From positions 1,860,001-1,924,000 of the forward strand of contig NZ_JACTAH010000001.1 in assembly GCF_014489115.1 (NCBI RefSeq): a stretch of DNA of 64,000 bases, given 5' to 3'. How positions within the stretch are numbered: the stretch's first letter is position 1; each line of letters opens with the position of its first letter. This DNA comes from Thauera sedimentorum (GTDB lineage: Bacteria; Pseudomonadota; Gammaproteobacteria; Burkholderiales; Rhodocyclaceae). The notes under the pieces are model-generated. The model had not been told where the DNA came from. It searched no databases and was given only the letters and a program-made list of their open reading frames with translations. Both the position numbers and the translations under genes were made by a program. Shown here piece by piece: positions 49,335-57,471 of this stretch.

Positions 49335-51224
49335 ATGACCAACACCGCCCCCGAACTGCTCGTCGGAGCCAGTTCGGACTTCCTCAAGCGCTTCTCGCCC
49401 TTCGATCGCATGGAGGCCGACGCGCTGGCCTTCGTCGCGCAGCGGGCGGTACTCGGCTTCCACGCCCGCGGCAGCGAAGTGCTCACGCCCGAGATGGGCC
49501 TGCCGCGCCACTTCTACATCGTCCAGCGCGGCAAGGTGCAGGCCCGCCAGACCGCCGCCGGCGAGACCTCCAGCCTCACCCTGGGGCCGGGGGAGTGCTT
49601 CCCGATCGGCGCCCTGTCGGCCCAGCGGCCGTCCACCAACGCCTACGTCGCGCTGGAAGACAGCTTCGTATATCAGCTCGCCGCGGACGACTTCATCGAG
49701 CTGATGCGCATCAGCCCGGTCTTCCACCTGTTCTGTACCCAGTACATCGCCAGCCTGCTCAGCCAGTCGCGCCAGCAGCTGCAGAGCACCTTCGCGCAGC
49801 GCGCCGCCGAGCAGCAGACCATGACCACGCCGCTGGGCGACCTGGTCAAGCAGGCGCCGGTGTGGGTGGCCCCTGAGACCAGCACGCGCGCGGCGCTGGA
49901 GAAGATGGCCGAACTGCGCATCGGCTGCATGGTGGTGTGCGACGACGCCCAGCAGCCGGTGGGCATCCTCACCCAGAGCGACCTGCTGCCGCGCGTGGTG
50001 CTGCCCGCCTTCAACCTCGCCCGGCCGATCGCGGAGATCATGACGCCCGCGCCGCGCACGCTGCCGGCCAGCGCCTCGGCCTACGACGCGGCGCTCGACA
50101 TGGCCACCCACGGCGTGCGCCACCTGCTGGTGATCGACGGCGAAGGCAGGCTCGCCGGCGTGGTGTCCGAGCGCGATCTCTTCAGCCTGCAGCGCATCAG
50201 CCTGCGTCAGATCCGCGCCAGCATCGAGACCGCGGCCGACATCGAGGCCCTGCAGCGCGCCGCTACCGACATCCGCCAGCTCGCCCTCAACCTGATCGCC
50301 CAGGGCATCGGTGCAGAGCAGCTCACCCGCTTCATCTCCGCGCTCAACGACGCCCTCACCCACCGCATCATCGCGCTCGCGCTGGAGCGCCACGACCTCT
50401 ACGGCATCGACTACGCCTGGCTGGCCTTCGGCTCGGAGGGCCGTCACGAGCAGACCCTGTCCACGGACCAGGACAACGGCCTGGTCTTCGTCTGCCCCGA
50501 ACTGGTCGACAAGGAGCAGCTCAAGCTGCGCCTGCTGGAGTTCGCCCGCGACGTGAACGACGACCTCGCCGCCTGCGGCTTCCCGCTGTGCAAGGGCAAC
50601 ATCATGGCCAGCAACCCGGAGCTCTGCCTCACCCCCGAGGAGTGGCGCCACCGCTTCGGCAAGTGGATCAGCGAACCCGACCCGCAGGCCCTGCTCAACG
50701 CCTCGATCTTCTTCGACTTCCGCGTGCTCTACGGCAACCAGCGCCTCGGCGACCAGCTGCGCGCCTGGCTCAACAAGACCGCCAAGGCCAACTCCGCCTT
50801 CCGCCGCATGATGGCGGTGAACGCCCTGCAGGTCGCCCCGCCGCTCGGCCGCCTGCGCGACTTCGTGGTCGAGGACGACGGCACCATAGACCTGAAGAAA
50901 TCCGGCGCGCGCCTCTTCGTCGACGCCGCCCGCATCTTCGCGCTGCACACCGGGGTGGGTGCCAGCGGCACGGTGCAGCGCCTGCGCCAGTCGGCGGTGA
51001 AGATGGGATTCCCGCAGGACGAGGTGGCCGCCATCGTGGACGGCTTCCACTTCATCCAGCTGCTGCGCCTGCGCTCGCAGCACCTGGAGACCGAGCACGA
51101 CGAGCCGGGCGACAACAAGGTGCATCCGGACGCGCTCAACGAGCTCGACCGCCGCATCCTCAAGGAAGCCTTCCGCCAGGCCCGCAAGCTGCAGTCGCGC
51201 CTGCGCCTGGACTACCAGATATGA
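49335..51224 (+). CDS. cNMP-binding / CBS / DUF294 nucleotidyltransferase protein
   Basis: A 629-residue signalling protein. A cyclic-nucleotide-binding-like domain (~15-130) is followed by a CBS pair (~175-290, VGILTQSDLLPR and AGVVSERDLFS), then a DUF294 nucleotidyltransferase domain with GSEGRHEQTLSTDQDNGLVF (metal Asp residues present) and a C-terminal helical domain. The layout resembles GlnD-like regulators that modify proteins; targets unknown. It overlaps the following exonuclease-fold gene by 4 bp (ATGA), a pair conserved in proteobacteria. Confidence 0.93.
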   Translation: MTNTAPELLVGASSDFLKRFSPFDRMEADALAFVAQRAVLGFHARGSEVLTPEMGLPRHFYIVQRGKVQARQTAAGETSSLTLGPGECFPIGALSAQRPSTNAYVALEDSFVYQLAADDFIELMRISPVFHLFCTQYIASLLSQSRQQLQSTFAQRAAEQQTMTTPLGDLVKQAPVWVAPETSTRAALEKMAELRIGCMVVCDDAQQPVGILTQSDLLPRVVLPAFNLARPIAEIMTPAPRTLPASASAYDAALDMATHGVRHLLVIDGEGRLAGVVSERDLFSLQRISLRQIRASIETAADIEALQRAATDIRQLALNLIAQGIGAEQLTRFISALNDALTHRIIALALERHDLYGIDYAWLAFGSEGRHEQTLSTDQDNGLVFVCPELVDKEQLKLRLLEFARDVNDDLAACGFPLCKGNIMASNPELCLTPEEWRHRFGKWISEPDPQALLNASIFFDFRVLYGNQRLGDQLRAWLNKTAKANSAFRRMMAVNALQVAPPLGRLRDFVVEDDGTIDLKKSGARLFVDAARIFALHTGVGASGTVQRLRQSAVKMGFPQDEVAAIVDGFHFIQLLRLRSQHLETEHDEPGDNKVHPDALNELDRRILKEAFRQARKLQSRLRLDYQI

Positions 51225-51865
51225 ACTGGCTGAACCGCCTGCGCCCCGCCCGCGGCGACGCTTCGCAGACATCGCCCGCCGCCCGCGAGGCCGTGGCGCG
51301 CTGGCAGGCCCTGCCGCAGCCCGAGCTCGGCCGGCCGCACTTCGACACCCGCTACGTGGTGGTCAACACCGAGGCCACCGGCCTGGACCTGGAGCGCGAC
51401 CGCGTGCTCGCGGTCGGCGCCATCGCCATCGACGGCGGGCTGATCGATCCGCGCCAGTGCTACTACGCGCGCCTGGACGAAGACCCGGCCGGCGCCCTCG
51501 CCGGCCTGCTGAGCTTCTGCGGCAAGGCGCCGCTGGTGGTGTTCAACGCCGGCTTCAATCGCGTGGCGCTGGAGCGCGCCTGGACGCAGTGGCTGGAGAT
51601 CGAACCCGAACCCTTGTGGCTGGACCTGTTCTGGCTGCTGCCGGCGGTGTTCCGCCCGGCACTCGACGGTCCCACCCGGCTGGCGCAGTGGATGAAGATC
51701 TTCGGCATCGAGACTTTCCAGCGCCATCACGCGCTGGGCGATGCCTGGGCGATCGCCCAGCTGTTCATCGCCTTGCAGGGACGCGCCACCCGCCAGGGCG
51801 CCACCACCCCGCGGGCGCTGGCCGAACTGGAACGCACGCGCCGGCAGTTCACCACGCCGGTTTAG
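51221..51865 (+). CDS. DnaQ-like (DEDDh) exonuclease-fold protein with altered catalytic residues
   Basis: A 214-residue RNase-H-fold protein related to DNA polymerase III epsilon. Motif I reads VVVNTEATGLD, so the first catalytic Asp is Asn49 (codon aac); Glu51 stays. Motif II reads VVFNAGFNRVAL, so Asp is replaced by Asn113 (codon aat). Motif III RHHALGDA keeps His169 and Asp174. Two of four metal ligands are thus changed, which should weaken or abolish nuclease activity. It is translationally coupled to the DUF294 protein and may act as a binding partner. The frame is otherwise intact. Confidence 0.9.
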   Translation: MNWLNRLRPARGDASQTSPAAREAVARWQALPQPELGRPHFDTRYVVVNTEATGLDLERDRVLAVGAIAIDGGLIDPRQCYYARLDEDPAGALAGLLSFCGKAPLVVFNAGFNRVALERAWTQWLEIEPEPLWLDLFWLLPAVFRPALDGPTRLAQWMKIFGIETFQRHHALGDAWAIAQLFIALQGRATRQGATTPRALAELERTRRQFTTPV

Positions 51866-51935
51866 GTCACCGGTAGACACGCGTCGGCGACGCCGGCGAT
51901 TTACAGCCGCGGTGCCGATGCGTATATTCCGCGCG

Positions 51936-52472
51936 ATGCGTTCACGCCCCGTCCTTATAGCCCTCGTTTCCATCGCGGTAAGCCTCACCGCGATGCACGC
52001 ACGCGCGGACGATGCGACGCCCCTGCCTGCCGCCGCGGAGCCGGCGGCGGACTATGCCGGCGCGGCGCAGGAGCTTGCCAACCAGGCGATGAACTACCTG
52101 GGCATCCGTTACCGCTTCGGCGGCAACTCGCCGGAAACCGGCCTGGACTGCAGCGGCCTGGTGCAGACCGTGTTCCGCAATGCGCTGGGCCTGGACCTGC
52201 CGCGCACCGCGCGCGAGATGGCCGGCCTCGGCAGCCGGGTGACGCGCAACGAGCTGCAGCCGGGCGACCTGGTGTTCTTCAACACCATGCGCCGCACCTT
52301 CTCGCACGTGGGCATCTACCTGGGCGACGGCCGCTTCGTGCATGCCCCGGCCAAGGGTGGATCGGTGCGGGTGGAGAGCATGGGCACCGCCTACTGGTCG
52401 CAGCGCTTCAACGGCGCGCGCCGCCTGGTGCACGAAGACAGCCTGCCTTCCTCGCTGCCGGACACGCGCTGA
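51936..52472 (+). CDS. NlpC/P60 (C40) family peptidoglycan hydrolase
   Basis: A 178-residue secreted cysteine peptidase. The signal peptide MRSRPVLIALVSIAVSLTAM ends near HARA. The catalytic domain has RFGGNSPETGLDCSGLVQ with the nucleophile Cys, FSHVGIYLGDGRFVHA with His, and a third polar residue after it. It would cut gamma-D-Glu-DAP bonds in stem peptides. An ATG at 51918 is an alternative start six codons upstream. A TATATT between them resembles a -10 box. Confidence 0.9.
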   Translation: MRSRPVLIALVSIAVSLTAMHARADDATPLPAAAEPAADYAGAAQELANQAMNYLGIRYRFGGNSPETGLDCSGLVQTVFRNALGLDLPRTAREMAGLGSRVTRNELQPGDLVFFNTMRRTFSHVGIYLGDGRFVHAPAKGGSVRVESMGTAYWSQRFNGARRLVHEDSLPSSLPDTR

Positions 52473-52501
52473 ACGGCCCACCACAAGCCGGGCCGTTTCC
52501 G

Positions 52502-52568
52502 CAGTAGCGGACTCGCCCGCGATTGGCGCTTGATTCAACGGCCGCATCGCGGCCAAGGCCGCTCCTAC
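52502..52568. repeat. REP-like element between convergent NlpC/P60 and DUF2325 genes
   Basis: A left arm variant (AGTAGCGGACTCGCCCGCGA) and a full right arm (GCATCGCGGCCAAGGCCGCT and following CCTAC). It fills the 114-bp gap. Confidence 0.75.
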
Positions 52569-52586
52569 ATGCCTACGCGCGGCCGC

Positions 52587-52928
52587 TCAGCGCTTCTTGC
52601 GCTTGCAGCCGTCACCGGCGCCGCAGCGCCCGCAGTCGTCCTCGCTCATCCGCCGTCCCAGGGCCTGCTGCAGCGCGCACACCGAGCGCCGGCAACAGAC
52701 GAACATCACGCCCTCGCGGCTGGCCGCCTCGCGGAACCGCTGCATCACGTTGTGGCCCAGGAAGTCGGTAAACAGGATCACCACCTGAATGCCCGCCGGC
52801 AAGGGCGCACTGCGACGCTGATGCGTGGTGTCGCGACCGCTCACATGCGCGGCGATGCGGATGCCGAACTGTTGCAGGACATCCGGAATGTTCCCGAGGC
52901 GGTCGGCGCCGACGATCAGTGCATCCAT
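52587..52928 (-). CDS. DUF2325 domain protein
   Basis: A 113-residue soluble protein beginning MDALIVGADRLGNIPDVLQQ, a Rossmann-like start, with IQVVILFTDFLGHNVMQRF and a Cys-rich C-terminus (VCCRRSVCALQ, DDCGRCGAGDGCKRKKR), seven Cys in the last ~40 residues. The family is DUF2325, function unknown; the Cys cluster suggests metal or Fe-S binding. The ATG has AGGAGAAATGC before it. A Fur-like box lies 16 bp upstream and the divergent gene encodes an iron-binding protein, so iron control is likely. Confidence 0.85.
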   Translation of the reverse strand: MDALIVGADRLGNIPDVLQQFGIRIAAHVSGRDTTHQRRSAPLPAGIQVVILFTDFLGHNVMQRFREAASREGVMFVCCRRSVCALQQALGRRMSEDDCGRCGAGDGCKRKKR

Positions 52929-52943
52929 GCATTTCTCCTTATT

Positions 52944-52962
52944 GCGAATAATTTTCAATAAC
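52944..52962. promoter_or_regulatory. fur: Candidate Fur box in the divergent DUF2325 / iron-binding protein spacer
   Basis: The 19-mer GCGAATAATTTTCAATAAC matches the Fur consensus at 12 of 19 positions, in a 123-bp AT-rich spacer. A second AT-rich stretch (GAATTGATATCGTTACTATT, ~52995-53014) is a weaker candidate nearer the transporter gene. Confidence 0.5.
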
Positions 52963-53051
52963 ACTAACTGCAATACGAGCCATTTGCAACTGCGAATTGA
53001 TATCGTTACTATTGCGCCATCCAACCACGCAACCAGGAAGGCAGTCCCACC

Positions 53052-54071
53052 ATGATCAAGAAGGCAGTCCTTACTTCCCTCCTCGCCACCCTCGGGCTTG
53101 CTGCCGGCAGCGCCGTCGCCCAGCAGGAGCTGAACATCTACTCCGCCCGCCACTACCAGACCGACGAGGCGCTGTACGGCGACTTCACCAAGCAGACCGG
53201 CATCAAGATCAACCGCATCGAGGCCAAGGAAGACGAGCTGATCGAACGCCTGCGCAACGAAGGCGCCAACAGCCCGGCCGACATCCTGATCACGGTGGAC
53301 GCCTCCCGCCTGGCCAAGGCCGACGAGATGGGCCTGTTCGCCCCGGTCAAGTCCGCGGTGCTCGAGGAGCGCATCCCCGCCCACCTGCGCACCTATACCT
53401 GGATCGCCTTCTCCACCCGCGCCCGCGTGATCGTGTTCAACAAGGACCTGGTCAAGGCCGAGCAGGTGCAGAACTACGAAGACCTCGCCAACCCGGCGCT
53501 CAAGGGCAAGGTGTGCACCCGCTCGGGCAGCCATCCGTACAACCTGTCGCTGGGCGCCGCGCTGATCCAGCACAACGGCGCCGAGAAGACCGAGGAGTGG
53601 GCGCGCAATCTGGTGGCCAACTTCGCGCGCAACCCGCGCGGCGGCGACACCGACCAGATCCGCGCGGTGGCCGCCGGCGAATGCGGCGTGGCCATCGCCA
53701 ACAGCTACTACTACGCCCGCCTGATGAACTCCACCCGCGCCGAAGACCAGAAGGTGGTGGAAGCCGCCACCCTGGTGTGGCCGAACCAGAAGACCACCGG
53801 CACCCACATCAACGTGTCCGGCGCCGGCATGCTGAAGCACGCGCCGAACAAGGAAGCCGCGGTCAAGTTCCTGGAGTACCTGGCCTCCGACGACGCACAG
53901 CGCTACTTCGCCGACGGCAACAACGAATGGCCGGCGGTGGCCGCGGTCAAGGTGAACAACCCGGCGCTCGAGAAGCTCGGCGAGTTCAAGGTCGACACCC
54001 TGCCGATGAGCAAGCTGGCCGGCTCCGTGCCGGAAGCCCAGCGCATCTACGACCGCGCGGGCTATCGCTGA
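53052..54071 (+). CDS. Fe(III) ABC transporter substrate-binding protein
   Basis: A 339-residue periplasmic protein of the FbpA/FutA family. Signal peptide ends at SAVAQ; the mature part starts QELNIYSARHYQTDEALYGD. The paired tyrosines that bind ferric iron are in ANSYYYARLM. It captures free ferric iron for import. No permease or ATPase gene follows within the window: a terminator ends the transcript, so membrane components must be elsewhere. Confidence 0.93.
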   Translation: MIKKAVLTSLLATLGLAAGSAVAQQELNIYSARHYQTDEALYGDFTKQTGIKINRIEAKEDELIERLRNEGANSPADILITVDASRLAKADEMGLFAPVKSAVLEERIPAHLRTYTWIAFSTRARVIVFNKDLVKAEQVQNYEDLANPALKGKVCTRSGSHPYNLSLGAALIQHNGAEKTEEWARNLVANFARNPRGGDTDQIRAVAAGECGVAIANSYYYARLMNSTRAEDQKVVEAATLVWPNQKTTGTHINVSGAGMLKHAPNKEAAVKFLEYLASDDAQRYFADGNNEWPAVAAVKVNNPALEKLGEFKVDTLPMSKLAGSVPEAQRIYDRAGYR

Positions 54072-54094
54072 TCCAGCCCCCGCTCGCAGCAAGG

Positions 54095-54126
54095 AAGGCC
54101 GCCTCCGGGCGGCTTTCTTTTTTCTC
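54095..54126 (+). terminator. Rho-independent terminator after the iron-binding protein
   Basis: GCCGCC-TCCG-GGCGGC stem followed by TTTCTTTTTTC, ~25 nt past the stop codon. Confidence 0.85.
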
Positions 54127-54222
54127 GCCCCACCCGCTGCCATGCGGGCAGCCCCCAATTTCCGCCACCCGCACCAACTGCGAGCATCCGGACATCTTCC
54201 CCGCAAGAACAAGGACGCCTGC

Positions 54223-55455
54223 ATGGACCCCATCCCGCTCGACCTGCCCGCCCTGCAGCAGGCGCGCGCCCGCATCGCCGATGCGGTGATCCGCAGCGCG
54301 CAGTGGCAGAACGATCCGCTGTCCGAAGAACTCGGCCTGCCGCTGCAGCTCAAGCTGGAGAACCTGCAGCGCACCGGCTCGTTCAAGCTGCGCGGCGCCA
54401 CCCACAAGATCGACCGCCTGCTGGCCAGCGGCCGGCCGCCCGGGGTGATCGCCGCCTCGGCCGGCAACCACGCCCAGGGCGTGGCGCGCGCCGCGGCACT
54501 GGCCGGCCTGCGCGCGGTGGTGGTGATGCCGGCCAACGCGCCGATCACCAAGGTGCAGGCCTGCCGCAAGCTGGGTGCGGACGTGCGCCTGGTGGGCGAG
54601 AACCTGGAGCAGGCTGCCGACGAGGCGCGGCGCATTGCCGCCGACGAAGGCCTCGCCTTCCTCCACCCCTACGACGACTGGGACGTGATCGCCGGCCAGG
54701 CCAGTTGCGGCCTGGAGATGCTGGAGGACGCGCCGGAGATGACGCTCGCCATCGTGCCGCTGGGCGGCGGCGGGCTGATCTCCGGCATCGCGCTGGCGCT
54801 CAAGCTGCAGAACCCGGCGATCCGCATCGTCGGCGTGCAGACCGAAGCGGTGGCGCCCTACCGTCGCTTCCTGGTCGACGGTTCGCTGGAAGAAGTGCCG
54901 CCCGGCGCGCACACCATCGCAGACGGCATCAAGGTCAAGCGCCCCGGCGAACTCACCCGGCGGGTGATCGCGCAGTACGTGGACGAGATCGTCACCGTGG
55001 ACGACAACGCCATCGCCGAGGCCATCGTCACCCTGCTCGAGCGCACCCGCACCATCGGCGAAGGCGCCGGCGTGGTCGGCCTGGCCGCGCTGATGCAGAA
55101 GAAGATCGCCCAGCGGGAGAACGAGCGCGCGGTGTGCGTGATCTCCGGCGGCAATGTGGACATGACCCTGGTCGGCCGCTCCATCGACTACGGCCTGGCC
55201 TCCAGCGGCCGGCTGATGAGCGTGGCGGTCACCATCACCGACGCCCCCGGCCAGCTGATGCGGCTGATCCGCAACGTCGCCGAACTGGGAATGAACATCC
55301 GCCACGTCGAGCACCGCCGTGGCGAACTGCACGTGCCGGTGGGCATGACCGAAGTGATCCTGCAGATGGAAACCCGCGACTTCGAGCACCAGCGCGAACT
55401 GCTCGCCCACCTGACCGGCGAGGGGCTCACCGTGCGCAATCTGCTGGGCATGTAG
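54223..55455 (+). CDS. ilvA: Threonine ammonia-lyase with ACT domain
   Basis: A 410-residue PLP enzyme deaminating threonine to 2-oxobutanoate. The PLP Lys55 is in TGSFKLRGATHK; the phosphate loop IVPLGGGGLISGIALAL follows, and there is a single C-terminal ACT domain (~330-405, VAVTITDAPGQLMRLIRNVA). This short class matches the biosynthetic/catabolic enzymes of many bacteria, shorter than the E. coli IlvA with two ACT-like units. Start at the ATG at 54223 with AAGGA upstream. Confidence 0.93.
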   Translation: MDPIPLDLPALQQARARIADAVIRSAQWQNDPLSEELGLPLQLKLENLQRTGSFKLRGATHKIDRLLASGRPPGVIAASAGNHAQGVARAAALAGLRAVVVMPANAPITKVQACRKLGADVRLVGENLEQAADEARRIAADEGLAFLHPYDDWDVIAGQASCGLEMLEDAPEMTLAIVPLGGGGLISGIALALKLQNPAIRIVGVQTEAVAPYRRFLVDGSLEEVPPGAHTIADGIKVKRPGELTRRVIAQYVDEIVTVDDNAIAEAIVTLLERTRTIGEGAGVVGLAALMQKKIAQRENERAVCVISGGNVDMTLVGRSIDYGLASSGRLMSVAVTITDAPGQLMRLIRNVAELGMNIRHVEHRRGELHVPVGMTEVILQMETRDFEHQRELLAHLTGEGLTVRNLLGM

Positions 55456-55465
55456 CGCCGTCGCT

Positions 55466-55547
55466 TATCGCGGCCAAGGCCGCTCCTACAAGTTCTGCCC
55501 TGGCCTTTCATGGCCAACGGAACCGTAGGAGCGGCCTTGGCCGCGAC
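55466..55547. repeat. REP-like element pair between convergent ilvA and XRE gene
   Basis: A right arm (ATCGCGGCCAAGGCCGCTCC, ~55469-55488) and then a left arm (TAGGAGCGGCCTTGGCCGCG, 55526-55545), arranged head-out, within a 112-bp gap. Confidence 0.8.
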
Positions 55548-55567
55548 AAGCCCGCGATCACCCCACC

Positions 55568-56155
55568 CTAACCCGCCACCGCGCGCGGGTAATGAATCAC
55601 GTTGTGAAACACCGCCGGCACGGCGCCCGGATTGCGGTAGCCGTGCGCACGGTCGGCGGCGAAGCGGATCGCCTCGCCCTCGGCGAGCGGCGTCCAGCGC
55701 CCGTCGACCAGCACCTCCATCGCCCCACGCACCACCAGCACGTATTCGCTCACCCCGGCCTCGTGCGGTTCGGACTGGCGTTCGTAGCCGGGCAGCAGGG
55801 TGAGCTCGAAAATCTCGAAGCCGGTGCGCGGCTCGAATGGAAACAGCGGCGCCACCAGCATGCCCTCGCCCGCCGGGCGGGTGCGCAGCGCGTCCGCGCG
55901 GCGCAGCAGCGTGTCGGTGCCGGCCGCGGGCGGCGGCTCCAGGAAGCTGGAGAGCGAGCTGCGGAAACCCCCGGCGATCTTCCACAGCGTGGCCACCGTG
56001 GGGCTGGATTCGCCGCGCTCGATCTGCCCGAGCATGGCCTTGCTCACCCCGGTCTCGGCCGCTGCGCGGTCCAGGCTCCAGCCCAGCGCCTTGCGCTGCG
56101 CGCGCAGGGCCTCGGCGAGATGGCGGTTCGGTTCTTCTACTGCGGTGTCGGTCAT
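55568..56155 (-). CDS. XRE family regulator with C-terminal cupin domain
   Basis: A 195-residue regulator. The helix-turn-helix (~15-70) contains AAAETGVSKAMLGQIERGES, and a cupin domain (~115-190) contains FELTLLPGYERQSEPHEAGV and VLVDGRWTPLAEGEAIRF, which binds a small ligand. Such proteins (PuuR/YdcN-like) repress neighbouring metabolic or transport genes. It is divergent from benE, and two copies of an 18-bp palindrome lie between them. The frame extends upstream to 56311 through those sites, so the ATG at 56155 is the likely start. Confidence 0.92.
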   Translation of the reverse strand: MTDTAVEEPNRHLAEALRAQRKALGWSLDRAAAETGVSKAMLGQIERGESSPTVATLWKIAGGFRSSLSSFLEPPPAAGTDTLLRRADALRTRPAGEGMLVAPLFPFEPRTGFEIFELTLLPGYERQSEPHEAGVSEYVLVVRGAMEVLVDGRWTPLAEGEAIRFAADRAHGYRNPGAVPAVFHNVIHYPRAVAG

Positions 56156-56189
56156 CGGTGTATCGGCGTGTTGGATCGAAAATCGAGCT

Positions 56190-56241
56190 TGTGCGTTATA
56201 GCGCACACCTGCTAGGCTGCGTTTGTGCGTTAAAACGCACA
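56190..56241. promoter_or_regulatory. Twin palindromic operators between XRE-cupin gene and benE
   Basis: TGTGCGTTATAGCGCACA (56190-56207) and TGTGCGTTAAAACGCACA (56224-56241) share the same arms TGTGCG/CGCACA, with centres 34 bp apart. The inner two or three bases differ. The arrangement suggests two dimers on one face of the DNA controlling both divergent genes. Confidence 0.85.
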
Positions 56242-56267
56242 ACAGTCTATCGCCATCCGGAGCCGCC

Positions 56268-57437
56268 GTGTTCAAGCATCTCAGCCTCTCGCACCTGTCC
56301 GCCGGTTTCATTGCCGTGCTGGTCGGCTATACCAGTTCGGCCGCCATCGTCTTCCAGGCCGCCAGCGCCGCGGGCGCCGGGCCGGCGGAGATCAGCTCCT
56401 GGCTGTGGGCGCTGGGCCTGGGGATGGGGGCCACCTGCATCGGTCTGTCGCTCGCCTTCCGCACCCCGGTGCTCACCGCCTGGTCCACGCCAGGCGCGGC
56501 ACTGCTGGTCACCGCGCTGGCCGGCGTGCCGATGAATGAAGCCATCGGTGCCTTCCTGTTCTCCTCCGCGCTGATCGCCGCCTGCGGCTTCTTCGGCTGG
56601 TTCGACCGCCTGATGCGGCATGTACCGCGCACCCTGGCCGCGGCCATGCTGGCCGGCGTGCTGCTGCGCTTCGGGCTGGAGTTGATGGCCTCGCTGCAGA
56701 CCGACCTCGTTATGGTCGGCGGCATGTTCGTGCTCTACCTCATCGGCCGCCGCGTGCTGCCGCGCTACACCGTGCCGCTGGCGCTCGCCGGCGGGCTGGT
56801 GCTGGCCGCCATGCAGGGCGGCATCCGCGTCGAGGCCCTGCAGCTGGAGTTCGCCCGCCCGCTGTTCACCATGCCGGCCTTCTCGGTGTCGACGCTGATC
56901 GGCGTCGGCCTGCCGCTGTTCATCGTGACAATGGCCTCGCAGAACCTGCCCGGCCTCGCGGTGCTGCGCGCCAACGGCTACACCGTGCCGGCCGCGCCGC
57001 TGGTGGGCTGGACCGGCGCCACCGGCGTGCTGCTCGCGCCCTTCGGCGGCTTTGCCTACAACCTGGCGGCGATCACCGCGGCGATCTGCATGAGCAAGGA
57101 TGCCGACCCCGACCCCGCGCGGCGCTACCTCGCCTCGGTGTGGGCCGGGGTGTTCTACCTGCTCACCGGGGTGCTGGGTGCCACCGTCGCCGGCCTGTTC
57201 GCCGCCTTCCCGCAGGCGCTGATCGCCGCCATCGCAGGGCTTGCGCTACTCGGCACCATCGCTAACAGCCTGGCCGGCGCGCTGGCCGACGAAGCCGAAC
57301 GCGAAGCGGCGCTGATCACCTTCCTGGTGACCGCCTCGGGCCTGACGCTGGGCGGCATCGGCAGTGCATTCTGGGGACTGGTGATCGGGCTGGCGGCGCT
57401 GCAGGCCAACCGCCTGTTCCGCAAGGCGGCCGGCTAA
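56268..57437 (+). CDS. benE: Benzoate/proton symporter family protein BenE
   Basis: A 389-residue membrane protein with about twelve helices, matching BenE: LSAGFIAVLVGYTSSAAIVF, TAWSTPGAALLVTALAGVPM, FGGFAYNLAAITAAICMSKD. BenE imports benzoate in Acinetobacter, but many homologues have other substrates. No benzoate degradation genes are adjacent. The start at GTG 56268 has GGAG upstream and begins VFKHLSLSHLSAG; an ATG at 56223 in frame would lie in the operator. Probably repressed by the divergent XRE-cupin protein. Confidence 0.92.
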   Translation: MFKHLSLSHLSAGFIAVLVGYTSSAAIVFQAASAAGAGPAEISSWLWALGLGMGATCIGLSLAFRTPVLTAWSTPGAALLVTALAGVPMNEAIGAFLFSSALIAACGFFGWFDRLMRHVPRTLAAAMLAGVLLRFGLELMASLQTDLVMVGGMFVLYLIGRRVLPRYTVPLALAGGLVLAAMQGGIRVEALQLEFARPLFTMPAFSVSTLIGVGLPLFIVTMASQNLPGLAVLRANGYTVPAAPLVGWTGATGVLLAPFGGFAYNLAAITAAICMSKDADPDPARRYLASVWAGVFYLLTGVLGATVAGLFAAFPQALIAAIAGLALLGTIANSLAGALADEAEREAALITFLVTASGLTLGGIGSAFWGLVIGLAALQANRLFRKAAG

Positions 57438-57471
57438 ACTGCGGGACCACCCCGCTCCCCGTCCGACCACC

